A stretch of 56,704 nucleotides of DNA, taken from assembly GCA_030592645.1 (NCBI GenBank), contig JAUVIR010000011.1:1-56704 (forward strand), read 5' to 3'. Made by a program: the position numbers and the translations under genes. The notes under the pieces are model-generated. The model was given only the letters and a program-made list of their open reading frames with translations. It was not told the origin of the DNA and did not search any database. This DNA comes from Candidatus Fermentibacterota bacterium. Lineage in GTDB: Bacteria; Fermentibacterota; Fermentibacteria; Fermentibacterales; JCC-6. This document shows positions 36,401 through 44,381 of the stretch, in pieces; position 1 is the stretch's first letter; each line of letters starts with the position of its first letter.

Positions 36401-36804
36401 CGGAGAAGTACGGTCCTGAACCCATGACTGGATACAATCATTCTCTGCTGGCCAGGATACTGCTGAAAAGAGATGAGTGCAGCAGGGCCAGGGAATCAGC
36501 TGAGAAGGGATTGAGAATACTCAGGGAAACAGGTTCTCCCTTTGATATTGTCGTAGCCATCGTAAGCATGGGGTTGGTCGAAGCTGCAGGAGGACATCTG
36601 GAAAAGGCTTCAGCTGCCTATTCTGAAGCCAGAAACATTATTACTCAGCATGACCTGTTGGGGAATCTGTCAGTCGGGCTGCAGCAGCTCAGGGCAGTTC
36701 TTATGGAATCCGGAGTTAAAGATAAAGATATACCGCTGCCGGCAAACTGGAGAGACCGCAGGGTCGAACCTGCTGTCAGTCCAGTCCGAGCAGACCTCTC
36801 CTGA
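33466..36804 (+). CDS. Class III nucleotide cyclase/STAND ATPase/TPR protein
   Basis: The 1112-residue protein has an N-terminal class III adenylate/guanylate cyclase domain (about 35-205). The metal aspartates lie in LFLDIKGFS and FEGDLIMALFG, and the Asn/Arg pair in GDEVNLARRM. An AAA/STAND-type ATPase follows (about 225-640), with Walker A EGSAGIGKSR and Walker B-like LILLMEDIHNID. A TPR array fills the rest to about 1090 (GNRADEITVLYNIANIYCDRG). A 20-base identical repeat at 34035 and 34135 duplicates the WGSEGAI segment. This architecture is common in large signalling proteins. The ATG at 33466 has no strong ribosome binding site; a TTG at 33460 is possible. Its 3' end overlaps the convergent next gene by 29 bases. 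Confidence 0.9.
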   Translation: MDRNLAEIIREDIDRLCRISVVKPSPTERLLEGERRNVAILFLDIKGFSSLSETLDHETVHLIIDGVMGALARVVELHGGYVDKFEGDLIMALFGARNSAEYDSIRAVTCGLRMLETLQEANGVLSETGINLEARVGISAGNVTVAPDPSGHLTATGDEVNLARRMESAAEPGTVLATSGVQRDCSRHFNWGSEGAIKVKGFGRLIETFRPLDTRVDPGDEFHWGSEGAIGFVGRGREVKDLEIFFREYLERYHESNADYQVKHSMITLEGSAGIGKSRLIREFLSGFQQAGGVRILEGSTASFAQPPYRVWTSILQKLLGFGRSMDITDSKLENTLREVLQTDDLSDRLQRGIPFIAMLLPNCFDANRLRKINDTALHSETVSAIGSLLDALAHMSPLILLMEDIHNIDEVSLSTLESIISGVHCGKPIMVVFVRRREPPSFYTDISSISDAACVFHNILLEEMPDKDLTRMIEERLEDVTPMVSHLLLDRSRGNPYFLEEMINYLIESGAISKREGMFDFCTDTGNIHVPPSLDGLLQSRIDRLPLNLKIALQCASVLGHEISLDIYASMVKCLHVDIDPEVNLIELEQRGFMKRSQDQDSTVYRFGSLLMKDAVYALLLHYNRQLLHSIAARVIIDDPFFSPEERAPALAIHLYMSGETAKAVKWGMKALLSSARASENNEVLEWTSRLLKWIEMKEESTLNSDEVVNILQHRQSALLHLGRIEEAGSILDRINSIAGADVDDRIRISALNSSVRFYIVRNKVEEAAALLKRAGNLNKGRYPQEQAATVYLQGILKRNEGLDSQAEKLYRRALTIAESVGDKSLLGHILGSLGIVTRVLGSDEDAMELYQSSLSIHREIGNRADEITVLYNIANIYCDRGELEEGEKNYIQVIQNAEETGSMRILGNALGALGTVYSEMGDPGKGLEYLSKAEKIFRRIGDFHEVAWHITNKVEIHIESEDWDKAWSNLAESMELSEKYGPEPMTGYNHSLLARILLKRDECSRARESAEKGLRILRETGSPFDIVVAIVSMGLVEAAGGHLEKASAAYSEARNIITQHDLLGNLSVGLQQLRAVLMESGVKDKDIPLPANWRDRRVEPAVSPVRADLS

Positions 36805-37348
36805 GCCCTCCATTGGGAGGATCATCTCCCAGCCAGATCGAGAAGAACACAGATGCGAAATCACTTCCATCGATGGTGCCCATGGATGTACCCTTCACCG
36901 AAACTTCCAGACCGGTGTCGGGAATGTAGGTGAACATCATCTCCTGACCATCCTTCATCTCAGACATCCATGAATTCAGAGATGTTATCCTGCTTTCATA
37001 AATAGACAAATCATCTCCGCTGTTCTTTATGAATCCTTCAGCCCAGGCGCCAGCTATATCTCCGCCGCTTACGTCACGGACAAAATGAAGAATAAGACGC
37101 TTTGTCTGGTCCGACTCACAGATGGCGTACCCATCGCTTCCCGTGTGTTCAAGGTAGAGTGCTGCAACGTAAACGTCCACATTGAAGATAGTAGCTTCCC
37201 TTTTTCCGAGGCCATTCAGAAGCAGGTTGACCCCGTTCACTGTTATAGCATCCTGAAACTCTATATCGTTCATTTCCATTGCATGAGACGATATGACAGT
37301 CATCATCAGTATCAAAGAAAGTGCAGTCATCGATATTCTCAGCTTCAT
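36776..37348 (-). CDS. Chalcone-isomerase-like secreted protein
   Basis: The 190-residue protein has a signal peptide (ISMTALSLILMMTVISSHA) with AAGGAGG 4 bases before the ATG. The mature part fits the bacterial chalcone isomerase-like (Chalcone_3) family: VNGVNLLLNGLGKREATIF, FNVDVYVAALYLEH and a C-terminal FFSIWLGDDPP segment. The family is periplasmic and its bacterial role is not known, with lipid or fatty-acid binding suggested. Its end overlaps the cyclase gene by 29 bases on the opposite strand. Confidence 0.85.
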   Translation of the reverse strand: MKLRISMTALSLILMMTVISSHAMEMNDIEFQDAITVNGVNLLLNGLGKREATIFNVDVYVAALYLEHTGSDGYAICESDQTKRLILHFVRDVSGGDIAGAWAEGFIKNSGDDLSIYESRITSLNSWMSEMKDGQEMMFTYIPDTGLEVSVKGTSMGTIDGSDFASVFFSIWLGDDPPNGGLRRGLLGLD

Positions 37349-37382
37349 AATTCCTCCTTGAATGAAGAGATTTTGTGGAAAG

Positions 37383-39302
37383 TTATTTGATTTCGGAGAA
37401 CAGTTCGTTTACGGCATTCAGAAGTTGTGCCATCGAATAGGGTTTTGACAGGAATTTGGACCTGTCAAGGTGCTTGTATATATCTCTGTCGTTCTGTCCT
37501 TCTTTGTACCCGCTGCAGAATATGAGTGGTATATCCGGCCGTACTTCACGAATCCTCTTTGCCGCTTCGTAACCGCCGAGAATCGGCATTATCACATCAA
37601 GCACGACAAGGTCAACGCTGTCGGGCGAATCAGTGACCAGAAGTACGGCTTCTTCTCCGTTTGCCGCTGTGATAACTTCGTGTCCTGCTTCGGATAGGAC
37701 ATCGCTTGTCAGATTTCTTACACTCTCGTCGTCCTCTGTGATAACGATAGTTTTAGATGTTTCGACAGTGATTTCATGCTCGGGAAGCAATTCCTCGATA
37801 ATAGAATCCTTTTTTACCAGAGGGAGGTAAATCAGGAATACCGAACCATTTTCAGGTTTGCTGTTGGCAGTTATTATCCCGTCATGCTGTGATACGATTC
37901 CATAAACAGTTGACAGTCCAAGCCCTGTACCAGCCGTTATCCCCTTTGTGCTGAAGAAAGGTTCGAATATTCTGCTCAGTGTTTCTTTATCCATACCGCA
38001 GCCTGAATCGGATATGGATAACAGCGCATAGTAACCCTGATCATTCGAGGAGTATGTTCTGCAGAATTCGCGATCAAGGAAAACCCGCTTGGTTCTTACG
38101 AGGATCTTACCGCTCCCGGACATTGCATCCTTTGCATTGAGGAAGATATTCAGGAGCATCTGCTCTATCATATCCTGGTCACCGTTGATGTAGACAGTTT
38201 CAGTCGATGCCAGGAATTCAAGTACGATATCCTCTCCTATAACTCTCTGAAGTGTGGTCATATGTTCGCTGATTATCTCATTAAGATTAAGCAGCCTGGT
38301 AACTGTCTGCTGGTTACGGCTGAATGTCAGAAGCTGGGTGACCAGGGAGTCTGCCCTCTTACCTGCCTGTATAACCTGCAGCAGCATTTCCTGAACCGGG
38401 TTGTCCTCTTCAAGTGCCCCCTGAGCCAATTCCGCGTAGCCGTTGATTACCTGTAGAATATTGTTGAAATCGTGTGCGACTCCACCCGCAAGCTGTCCTA
38501 CCGCCTCCATTTTCTGAGCCTGGCGCAATTGTTCCTCAAGAGAATGTCTGTTGGATAGATCCCTCAGGAGAGCCACATGAGCCTGTTCGCCATCGTATTG
38601 TATTGTCGAGACGCTGATCTCGGCAGGAATGATATCGCCATCCTTCCTCAGAATTTCGATATCGAACAATGATGGAGAGTCCTTCCCGGCTATTCTGTCA
38701 TTCAGATATTTCTGCATTACCGGTTTGTACTCGGCTGAAATGAAATCCAGAATGTTAGATCCATAGAATTCCTCTTCCAGGTAGCCGGTTATCCTCCTGG
38801 CTGTTTCGTTGACGAAGACGATTATTCCATCTTTATAAACTATTAAGGAATCGTTGCTGTTATCGACTACGGATCTGTACATAGCGTGATTCTTTGCAGA
38901 TCCATCGCTGCCGCCACCGGATTCGCTGATCAGATGGCCAGAAATCAGAATACACATTACAATGCCATCTTCATCCCTGACAATTCTGTTGTTCAGGTCA
39001 GCATTTTTTTCGGTTTCACCACTGCAGAGAATCATGTAATTTTGCTTGAAAACGGGTGTTTCAGAGTCATGCAGATTGGATTGGAATTCATCCAGGATAT
39101 GTTTCCTGGATGTATCGGAAATGAAATCCTCGAACCAGTTTCTTCCTGTTATTTCATCAGCGGGGTTACCCAGAATCTCTCTGCCGCGGCTGTTTATGAG
39201 AATAATCGTCCCCGTACGGCTGATGAACAGGACAAGTTCATCTGAATCCCGTAGAACATCATCAATGGACATATATGAGAGAACAGAACCGGTACTATCC
39301 AT
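37383..39302 (-). CDS. PAS-containing hybrid histidine kinase
   Basis: The 639-residue protein lacks membrane helices. Two PAS domains (about 12-130 and 140-255) precede a HisKA domain with the phospho-His in GGVAHDFNNIL (about 275). A HATPase_c domain follows, with NIFLNAKDAM, DSGCGMDKETLSRIFEPFFSTK and GTGLGLSTV. A C-terminal receiver domain (about 517-637) has its acceptor Asp in LVVLDVIMP and Lys in SKPYS. It is a soluble sensor probably responding to redox, small ligands or energy state. The output partner is not adjacent. It lies minus-strand beside the first cyclase gene. Confidence 0.93.
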   Translation of the reverse strand: MDSTGSVLSYMSIDDVLRDSDELVLFISRTGTIILINSRGREILGNPADEITGRNWFEDFISDTSRKHILDEFQSNLHDSETPVFKQNYMILCSGETEKNADLNNRIVRDEDGIVMCILISGHLISESGGGSDGSAKNHAMYRSVVDNSNDSLIVYKDGIIVFVNETARRITGYLEEEFYGSNILDFISAEYKPVMQKYLNDRIAGKDSPSLFDIEILRKDGDIIPAEISVSTIQYDGEQAHVALLRDLSNRHSLEEQLRQAQKMEAVGQLAGGVAHDFNNILQVINGYAELAQGALEEDNPVQEMLLQVIQAGKRADSLVTQLLTFSRNQQTVTRLLNLNEIISEHMTTLQRVIGEDIVLEFLASTETVYINGDQDMIEQMLLNIFLNAKDAMSGSGKILVRTKRVFLDREFCRTYSSNDQGYYALLSISDSGCGMDKETLSRIFEPFFSTKGITAGTGLGLSTVYGIVSQHDGIITANSKPENGSVFLIYLPLVKKDSIIEELLPEHEITVETSKTIVITEDDESVRNLTSDVLSEAGHEVITAANGEEAVLLVTDSPDSVDLVVLDVIMPILGGYEAAKRIREVRPDIPLIFCSGYKEGQNDRDIYKHLDRSKFLSKPYSMAQLLNAVNELFSEIK

Positions 39303-39436
39303 AACAAGTATCCCGCCTGGCTTGCATGTTTATACTCGTATTATTATCTCACATTCAGCCGGAAATCGCAATACATGATCTGCATTACATCATGAAACCC
39401 TGTGTATCAGGAATTTCATGCTGTCGATATTCATCT

Positions 39437-40145
39437 TCAGTCAATCAGCAGCTGTTCTCTTGCCCACTGAAGCTGGGCTATTCCAAATCTGTAATCATCC
39501 GCAAGTTCGGGATATTTTTCGAACCCCTCTTCAAATGCTCTTATTGCCCTATCGTACTGATCGTCATCGTTGCCGCACATTTCCCTTGCCAGGCCGAGGT
39601 AACCGTGGGCAAGGATAAGTTCAAACCCGGCCTCGGAAGTCAGTCCGAGAGGTCTGCCCTGATCGACTGTGTACTGCTGTGCGTGATTGAGAGATGAAAC
39701 GGGATTGTATACAGCTTCCTCTGGTCTGCCCAGGGAAAGCTGATGCATTCCCGCAGCCCAGAAGGCGGTAAACAGCAAAAAGTCACCCTTGTTCAGTTCC
39801 TGCCGCCAGGTTACACACTGCAGTACTGCTGACAAACCGCGCTATAGTAGCGAGGGAATTCGGCGCGTTGTTCGCCTGTCCCATTGCTTCGGCGATTCCA
39901 GCTTCTGCGACCGCTGCGATATAATCCAGATTCTGACCTTCCCATACGCTGAAAACAATGGCCTCACGGGCAAGCTGATATAGCTGAAGCCTCTGCGGCG
40001 GATCGAATTCCTCGATATACTCTATCAGAGCATCGGGTCCGTTACTGACAATTAGCGTGCAGAGTGAATCTCCAGCATTTTCGGGAATTGCCACCTCTCC
40101 GTAAACTGAGCCGCAAACAAGAAAAAATGTCGTTAACAACCTCAT
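39437..40145 (-). pseudogene. Secreted TPR-like protein interrupted by a frameshift
   Basis: Two overlapping minus-strand frames make one gene. The upstream part (from ATG 40145) has a signal (MRLLTTFFLVCGSVYG) and reads through IARFVSSTAV before stopping at 39783. The downstream frame continues AVLQCVTWRQELNKGDFLLF from about 39828 and ends at 39437 with TPR-like sequence (RAIRAFEEGFEKYPELADDY). A one-base shift near 39825-39835 would give one protein of about 235 residues. An error in assembly or a recent mutation are both possible. Confidence 0.65.
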
Positions 40146-40230
40146 TTATACTAACCTTCTCCCAGATTTGAATGGAACAATTATTCGCAGGTTAAATGCA
40201 ATGCATAATGAACGATAATCATTAAAATAC

Positions 40231-41112
40231 TCATAGACTGACAATGGCAACCCCTGCAACTGCCACAAGCGCCCCGGCAATTTCAAGGGCTCGTACTTTC
40301 TTGCCCATCAGGAATATCTCGGGCAGAATAATGAATACGGGGACCATAGCCATAATCGTTGATGCTATTCCAACTTCTATCAGCCTTATTGCAATAAGTG
40401 ACAGGGATACTCCAAGAAATGGACCGAAGAATGAACCAATTGCAAGAAATTTCATCGCAGTTTTATCGCGAAGAGCAAGTTTTACTCTGCCGGTGAGACC
40501 CGCGAGGGGCACTATCAGGATGAAAACGGCCAATGCTGCGATGATCCTGATCTGGGTCGCCGCAAAGGCGTTGTAATTTCCCATACCGTATTTGCTCAGT
40601 ACAAGCCCGAAAGCTTGAGCTGCAGTACCGCACAGTGCGAGAAGGATGCCGGGAACGGAATGTGCCAGCGCAATCTTCCCTGTGCCTTTGATAAGGATGA
40701 CCATGCAGATACCCGTTACTGTGATTGTAATACCAAGCCAGTGTTTCAGAGAGAGGGTTTCATTAAGCACCATCAGACCTGTCAGCGCAGTAATGGGAGG
40801 GACAAGAGAAAAGATCATCATTGAGATTCTGCTTCCAATAAGGATGAAGGCTCTGAAGAGGCATAGATCTCCGATGACGAAACCCACAATACCTGAAATA
40901 CCGAGCCAGAGCCATTCAAAACCGCCCGCATCGGTGGGAAAGATTTTTCCCCTCGTGACAAAGGAGTATGCAGACAGGAAGATCAGCCCTGCGAGAAGAC
41001 GGAGTATGTTGACAGGAAGAGAACCCACCCGCTTTGCCGAGGTCTCGAAAGACATGACTGTAACCGTCCAGCATACGGCTGTTGCCAGAGCTGCAAGTTC
41101 ACCGGCTCCCAT
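40231..41112 (-). CDS. EamA/DMT-family transporter
   Basis: The 293-residue protein has about 10 hydrophobic helices arranged as two EamA repeats (first half beginning ELAALATAVCWTVTVMSF, second at PGILLALCGTAAQAFGLVLS). It belongs to the drug/metabolite exporter family, usually exporting amino acids or metabolites. GGGAGC lies 8 bases before the ATG. Substrate cannot be told. It is divergent from the second cyclase gene, 143 bases away. Confidence 0.88.
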   Translation of the reverse strand: MGAGELAALATAVCWTVTVMSFETSAKRVGSLPVNILRLLAGLIFLSAYSFVTRGKIFPTDAGGFEWLWLGISGIVGFVIGDLCLFRAFILIGSRISMMIFSLVPPITALTGLMVLNETLSLKHWLGITITVTGICMVILIKGTGKIALAHSVPGILLALCGTAAQAFGLVLSKYGMGNYNAFAATQIRIIAALAVFILIVPLAGLTGRVKLALRDKTAMKFLAIGSFFGPFLGVSLSLIAIRLIEVGIASTIMAMVPVFIILPEIFLMGKKVRALEIAGALVAVAGVAIVSL

Positions 41113-41255
41113 GTTGGATAGCTCCCTTCAGACAGAACTTCCGCGCAGAGGTATTATAAACGATTCAACCTTGCTATAGTCCCGCATGCACTGTAAATTC
41201 ATGTCCAGGCCATCTGAAGAGAGGGGCTATCCTGGTTGAGCATGAACAGAAATCG

Positions 41256-44200
41256 TTGCCGGCTGAGATAACCGGCATCCTTGAAGAAAGTCTTTCCAGA
41301 TATGCAGGGAAGGAAAGGCTGGTATCGGGGAAAACTCGAAGGCTGAGGAAGGGGGAAAGGCGTAGAGTTGCCGTTCTCTTTCTTGACCTGGAAGACTTCA
41401 CCAGACTGAGTGAATCCCTGGATCATGAGATAGTGCATACTCTTATCAACCGGATAATGGGCTTTCTTTCCTCTGTGGTGGAATCCTTTGGCGGGTATGT
41501 CGACAAATTCGAGGGTGACAGGCTGATGGCGCTCTTCGGCGCAAAGGCGTCGGCGGAGAATGACAGCGCAAGAGCCGTTAGCTGTGCACTCCGGATGCTT
41601 GACATCCTGGAGGAGGTTGGCCCCTTATTTCCCGGCAGCGATTGCATAGCAGCCAGAATAGGTATAGACTTCGGTTCAGTCACCGTAGCGCCGGATCCGG
41701 GTGGTCATTTAACTGCCATGGGTGTATCTGTAAATCTTGCATCACGTATCGAAGAACTGGCCAGCCCGGGATCGATAATGGTTACACAAGAAGTACGGAA
41801 GGAATGTGGAGAACTCTTCAGATTCAAAGAGCATGGAACTGTTGATATCCGCGGTATCAGTTCTCCTGTTAAACTATTCATTCCCCTTGGACCGGGAAGC
41901 ATTCAGATCGAGAGGTGGCAGAGGGCACGTAGGTTATCAGACGCCCCAATGGTTAACAGAGTTAAGGAGACAGAAACACTGATGTCGGCTTTGCGGAAAG
42001 CTTTCGGAGAGAAGAAGAAACCCGTTCTGATAAGGATAACAGGGGAAGCGGGAATAGGTAAATCCAGGCTGCTTCACGATTTTCTTCTTCAGGTTTCCGG
42101 TGCGCAGATACTTCACGGGCATGCCAGGCCCTATGTCCGGACACCTTTCTGGATATGGATAGACATTTTAAGGGAATACCTGAATGTCGAGAATGAAACA
42201 TCTGAAGAGATCAAAGTGAAGGTTCTGGAGTTCGCTGAAGACTGCAGTGATAGGGCGATGCGTGTCAAATTGAAGCAGGTGTCACGGATTATTGCCGATC
42301 TCCTGTCTCTGACCAGGACCGATCCAATGGATGAAATGCCTGAGGTAAGCCGAATCAGGACGGTAGCCATAAGACTGATGCTGGATGCAATAAGCCTCAA
42401 AGGTTTCACTATCCTTGTTCTGGAGGATATGCACTGGATTGATGAACCTTCGATTAAAGTCCTGCAGCTGTTTCTTGAATCCGGAAGAAACTTCAATCCG
42501 ATCATGGTCGCTGCGACTGAGAGACCATCTGAGAGAACCTTTGAAATTGAGGACAATGATTGGAGAATAATCACTCTTGAAGCGTTTTGCAGCGATGATA
42601 TCAATTCGATCACAAGTTACATAATCTCAGACGATCAGGGTGGCGGATCCTTCGAAGAAGATCTTGAGGACCTTATCACCAGAGGAGCAAGGGGAAATCC
42701 CTTTTACGCTGAGGAGCTGGTTCTGGGGCTGATCGATTCAGGGGGGATTCAGCCTCATGGAAACTTGCTGTGGGGTCTGTCCCTGAAGGCGGATCAGGTG
42801 GACATCCCGTCTTCAGTTCAGTCGCTGATTCAGGCCAGAATAGATAAACTCCCTCGCGATGAGCGGAAAATGCTCCAGCTGGTATCGATAATCGGTGTTG
42901 ATTTCAGAGTACCTGTGCTTGAGCGGATGCTTGCGGATCTGGAACTTGATATTGATCTGGACAGAACACTGGATGCTCTTATCAGCAAAGGATTTCTTGC
43001 CAGAGCCGAGAGCGACAGGATCTCCTTCAGACATGATCTGGTTCAGAGGTCGGCATACAGTACTATGCTGATGCACAACAGGAGGATAATACACCGCTGC
43101 ATCGCGGAGGCTCTTGAAATACTCTATCCCGATGAAGCGTCCGCTCTGGCGCCGATCCTGTTCAATCACTGGAGAGCTGCCGGTGATGATGAAAAAACAC
43201 TTGAGTGGGCTCTGATGGCTCTTGAGAGTGCTGCCGCGAATGCCCAGAATGAAGAAATGCTGAGCCTCGCAGCAGTTATACTCGACCTTGCGTCCGATCA
43301 TTCCAGAGAGGATCAATGGCTTGCCAGCATGAAAGCGCTTAAAGCAAAACATGAGGTTCTGGTCAGATCTGGCAGGCTTTCAGAGGCTTCCAGGATCATC
43401 GATAGGATGCTTGAGAACGCCCGGGATCGAAGTAACCCTTTGATCGAAGCGCAGGCACTCAGAGCGAAGTGTATCCTGCTTCGGGAACTGGGGGAAATGG
43501 ATGAGATCGACAGCCTGTTCGAGCTCGCGCTGAATAAAGCTGATGAAGCTGGTCAGGAAAGGCTGAAGGCTCTTATTTACGGCAGTCTTGCCAACTACCT
43601 GTCCGATACGGGGAGAAGCAGCGAAGCGCTTGAATACTATGAGAAATCTCTTGCGATACACGTTAAACTTAGAAGCAGCAGTAATATATCAGCCATTCAT
43701 TCGAACATAGGCAACCTGCTATCGAGAACTGGAAGTATGGATAAAGCTGAAGCAAGCTACCTCGAATCTGTCAGGATCAGTAAGGAAATAGGCAACAGGT
43801 ATTCGGTTGGTTACGCTCTCAATGGTTACGCTATCGTTTTCGCCAGAAAAGGAGATCTTAAGAAAGCGGGAGAGTTGTTTGAAGAAGCGCTTGAATGCCA
43901 GATCGATATAGGCAACAAAGCCCTTTCCGCCAGCATACTCAATAATCTGGGAATTCTGGCACGGATGCAGGGTGAGTTTGACCGATCCCTTGATTTCAGG
44001 CTGAGATCCCTTGAACTGGCCCGCTCCGCCTGCAGTAAAAACTCCGAATGTATTGCGCTGCTTAACATCGGTAACATTTACAGGTTGATGGGAAATATTG
44101 AACCTGCAATTAAATACTGCAGAGAGTCCAGAGAAATATCTGTTCAGATCAACGATCCCTTCAGCCTTTGCCATTCCCTCAGTATCGAAAGCATGGCGGA

Positions 44201-44372
44201 GATTGAGGTGGGGAACCTGGAACCTGCCCTGAAACTTTTTGATCAGGCAGTTGAGCTGATAGAAAAGTACAACATGAAACAGGGAACGATCGAGGATTTC
44301 GATGAGCTGGTGGAGATGCTCCGTTCGAAGAATATCAGCTGCAGACTGCCCTTTGATTGGCAGATAGATTAG
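41256..44372 (+). CDS. Second class III cyclase/STAND ATPase/TPR protein
   Basis: This 1038-residue paralogue of the protein at 33466 has the same order. The cyclase domain comes first (LFLDLEDFT and FEGDRLMALFG metal Asp; GVSVNLASRI Asn/Arg). The ATPase follows (Walker A TGEAGIGKSR about 265; LVLEDMHWID), then TPRs (EALEYYEKSLAIHVKLRS). The start is uncertain: TTG at 41256 has no ribosome site; a CTG at 41232 has GAGGGG upstream and would add 8 residues. Cyclic nucleotide output would be controlled by the ATPase and TPR parts. Like the first copy, it is convergent with a hybrid kinase, here 9 bases away. Confidence 0.88.
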   Translation: MPAEITGILEESLSRYAGKERLVSGKTRRLRKGERRRVAVLFLDLEDFTRLSESLDHEIVHTLINRIMGFLSSVVESFGGYVDKFEGDRLMALFGAKASAENDSARAVSCALRMLDILEEVGPLFPGSDCIAARIGIDFGSVTVAPDPGGHLTAMGVSVNLASRIEELASPGSIMVTQEVRKECGELFRFKEHGTVDIRGISSPVKLFIPLGPGSIQIERWQRARRLSDAPMVNRVKETETLMSALRKAFGEKKKPVLIRITGEAGIGKSRLLHDFLLQVSGAQILHGHARPYVRTPFWIWIDILREYLNVENETSEEIKVKVLEFAEDCSDRAMRVKLKQVSRIIADLLSLTRTDPMDEMPEVSRIRTVAIRLMLDAISLKGFTILVLEDMHWIDEPSIKVLQLFLESGRNFNPIMVAATERPSERTFEIEDNDWRIITLEAFCSDDINSITSYIISDDQGGGSFEEDLEDLITRGARGNPFYAEELVLGLIDSGGIQPHGNLLWGLSLKADQVDIPSSVQSLIQARIDKLPRDERKMLQLVSIIGVDFRVPVLERMLADLELDIDLDRTLDALISKGFLARAESDRISFRHDLVQRSAYSTMLMHNRRIIHRCIAEALEILYPDEASALAPILFNHWRAAGDDEKTLEWALMALESAAANAQNEEMLSLAAVILDLASDHSREDQWLASMKALKAKHEVLVRSGRLSEASRIIDRMLENARDRSNPLIEAQALRAKCILLRELGEMDEIDSLFELALNKADEAGQERLKALIYGSLANYLSDTGRSSEALEYYEKSLAIHVKLRSSSNISAIHSNIGNLLSRTGSMDKAEASYLESVRISKEIGNRYSVGYALNGYAIVFARKGDLKKAGELFEEALECQIDIGNKALSASILNNLGILARMQGEFDRSLDFRLRSLELARSACSKNSECIALLNIGNIYRLMGNIEPAIKYCRESREISVQINDPFSLCHSLSIESMAEIEVGNLEPALKLFDQAVELIEKYNMKQGTIEDFDELVEMLRSKNISCRLPFDWQID

Positions 44373-44381
44373 AGCTTCGGT

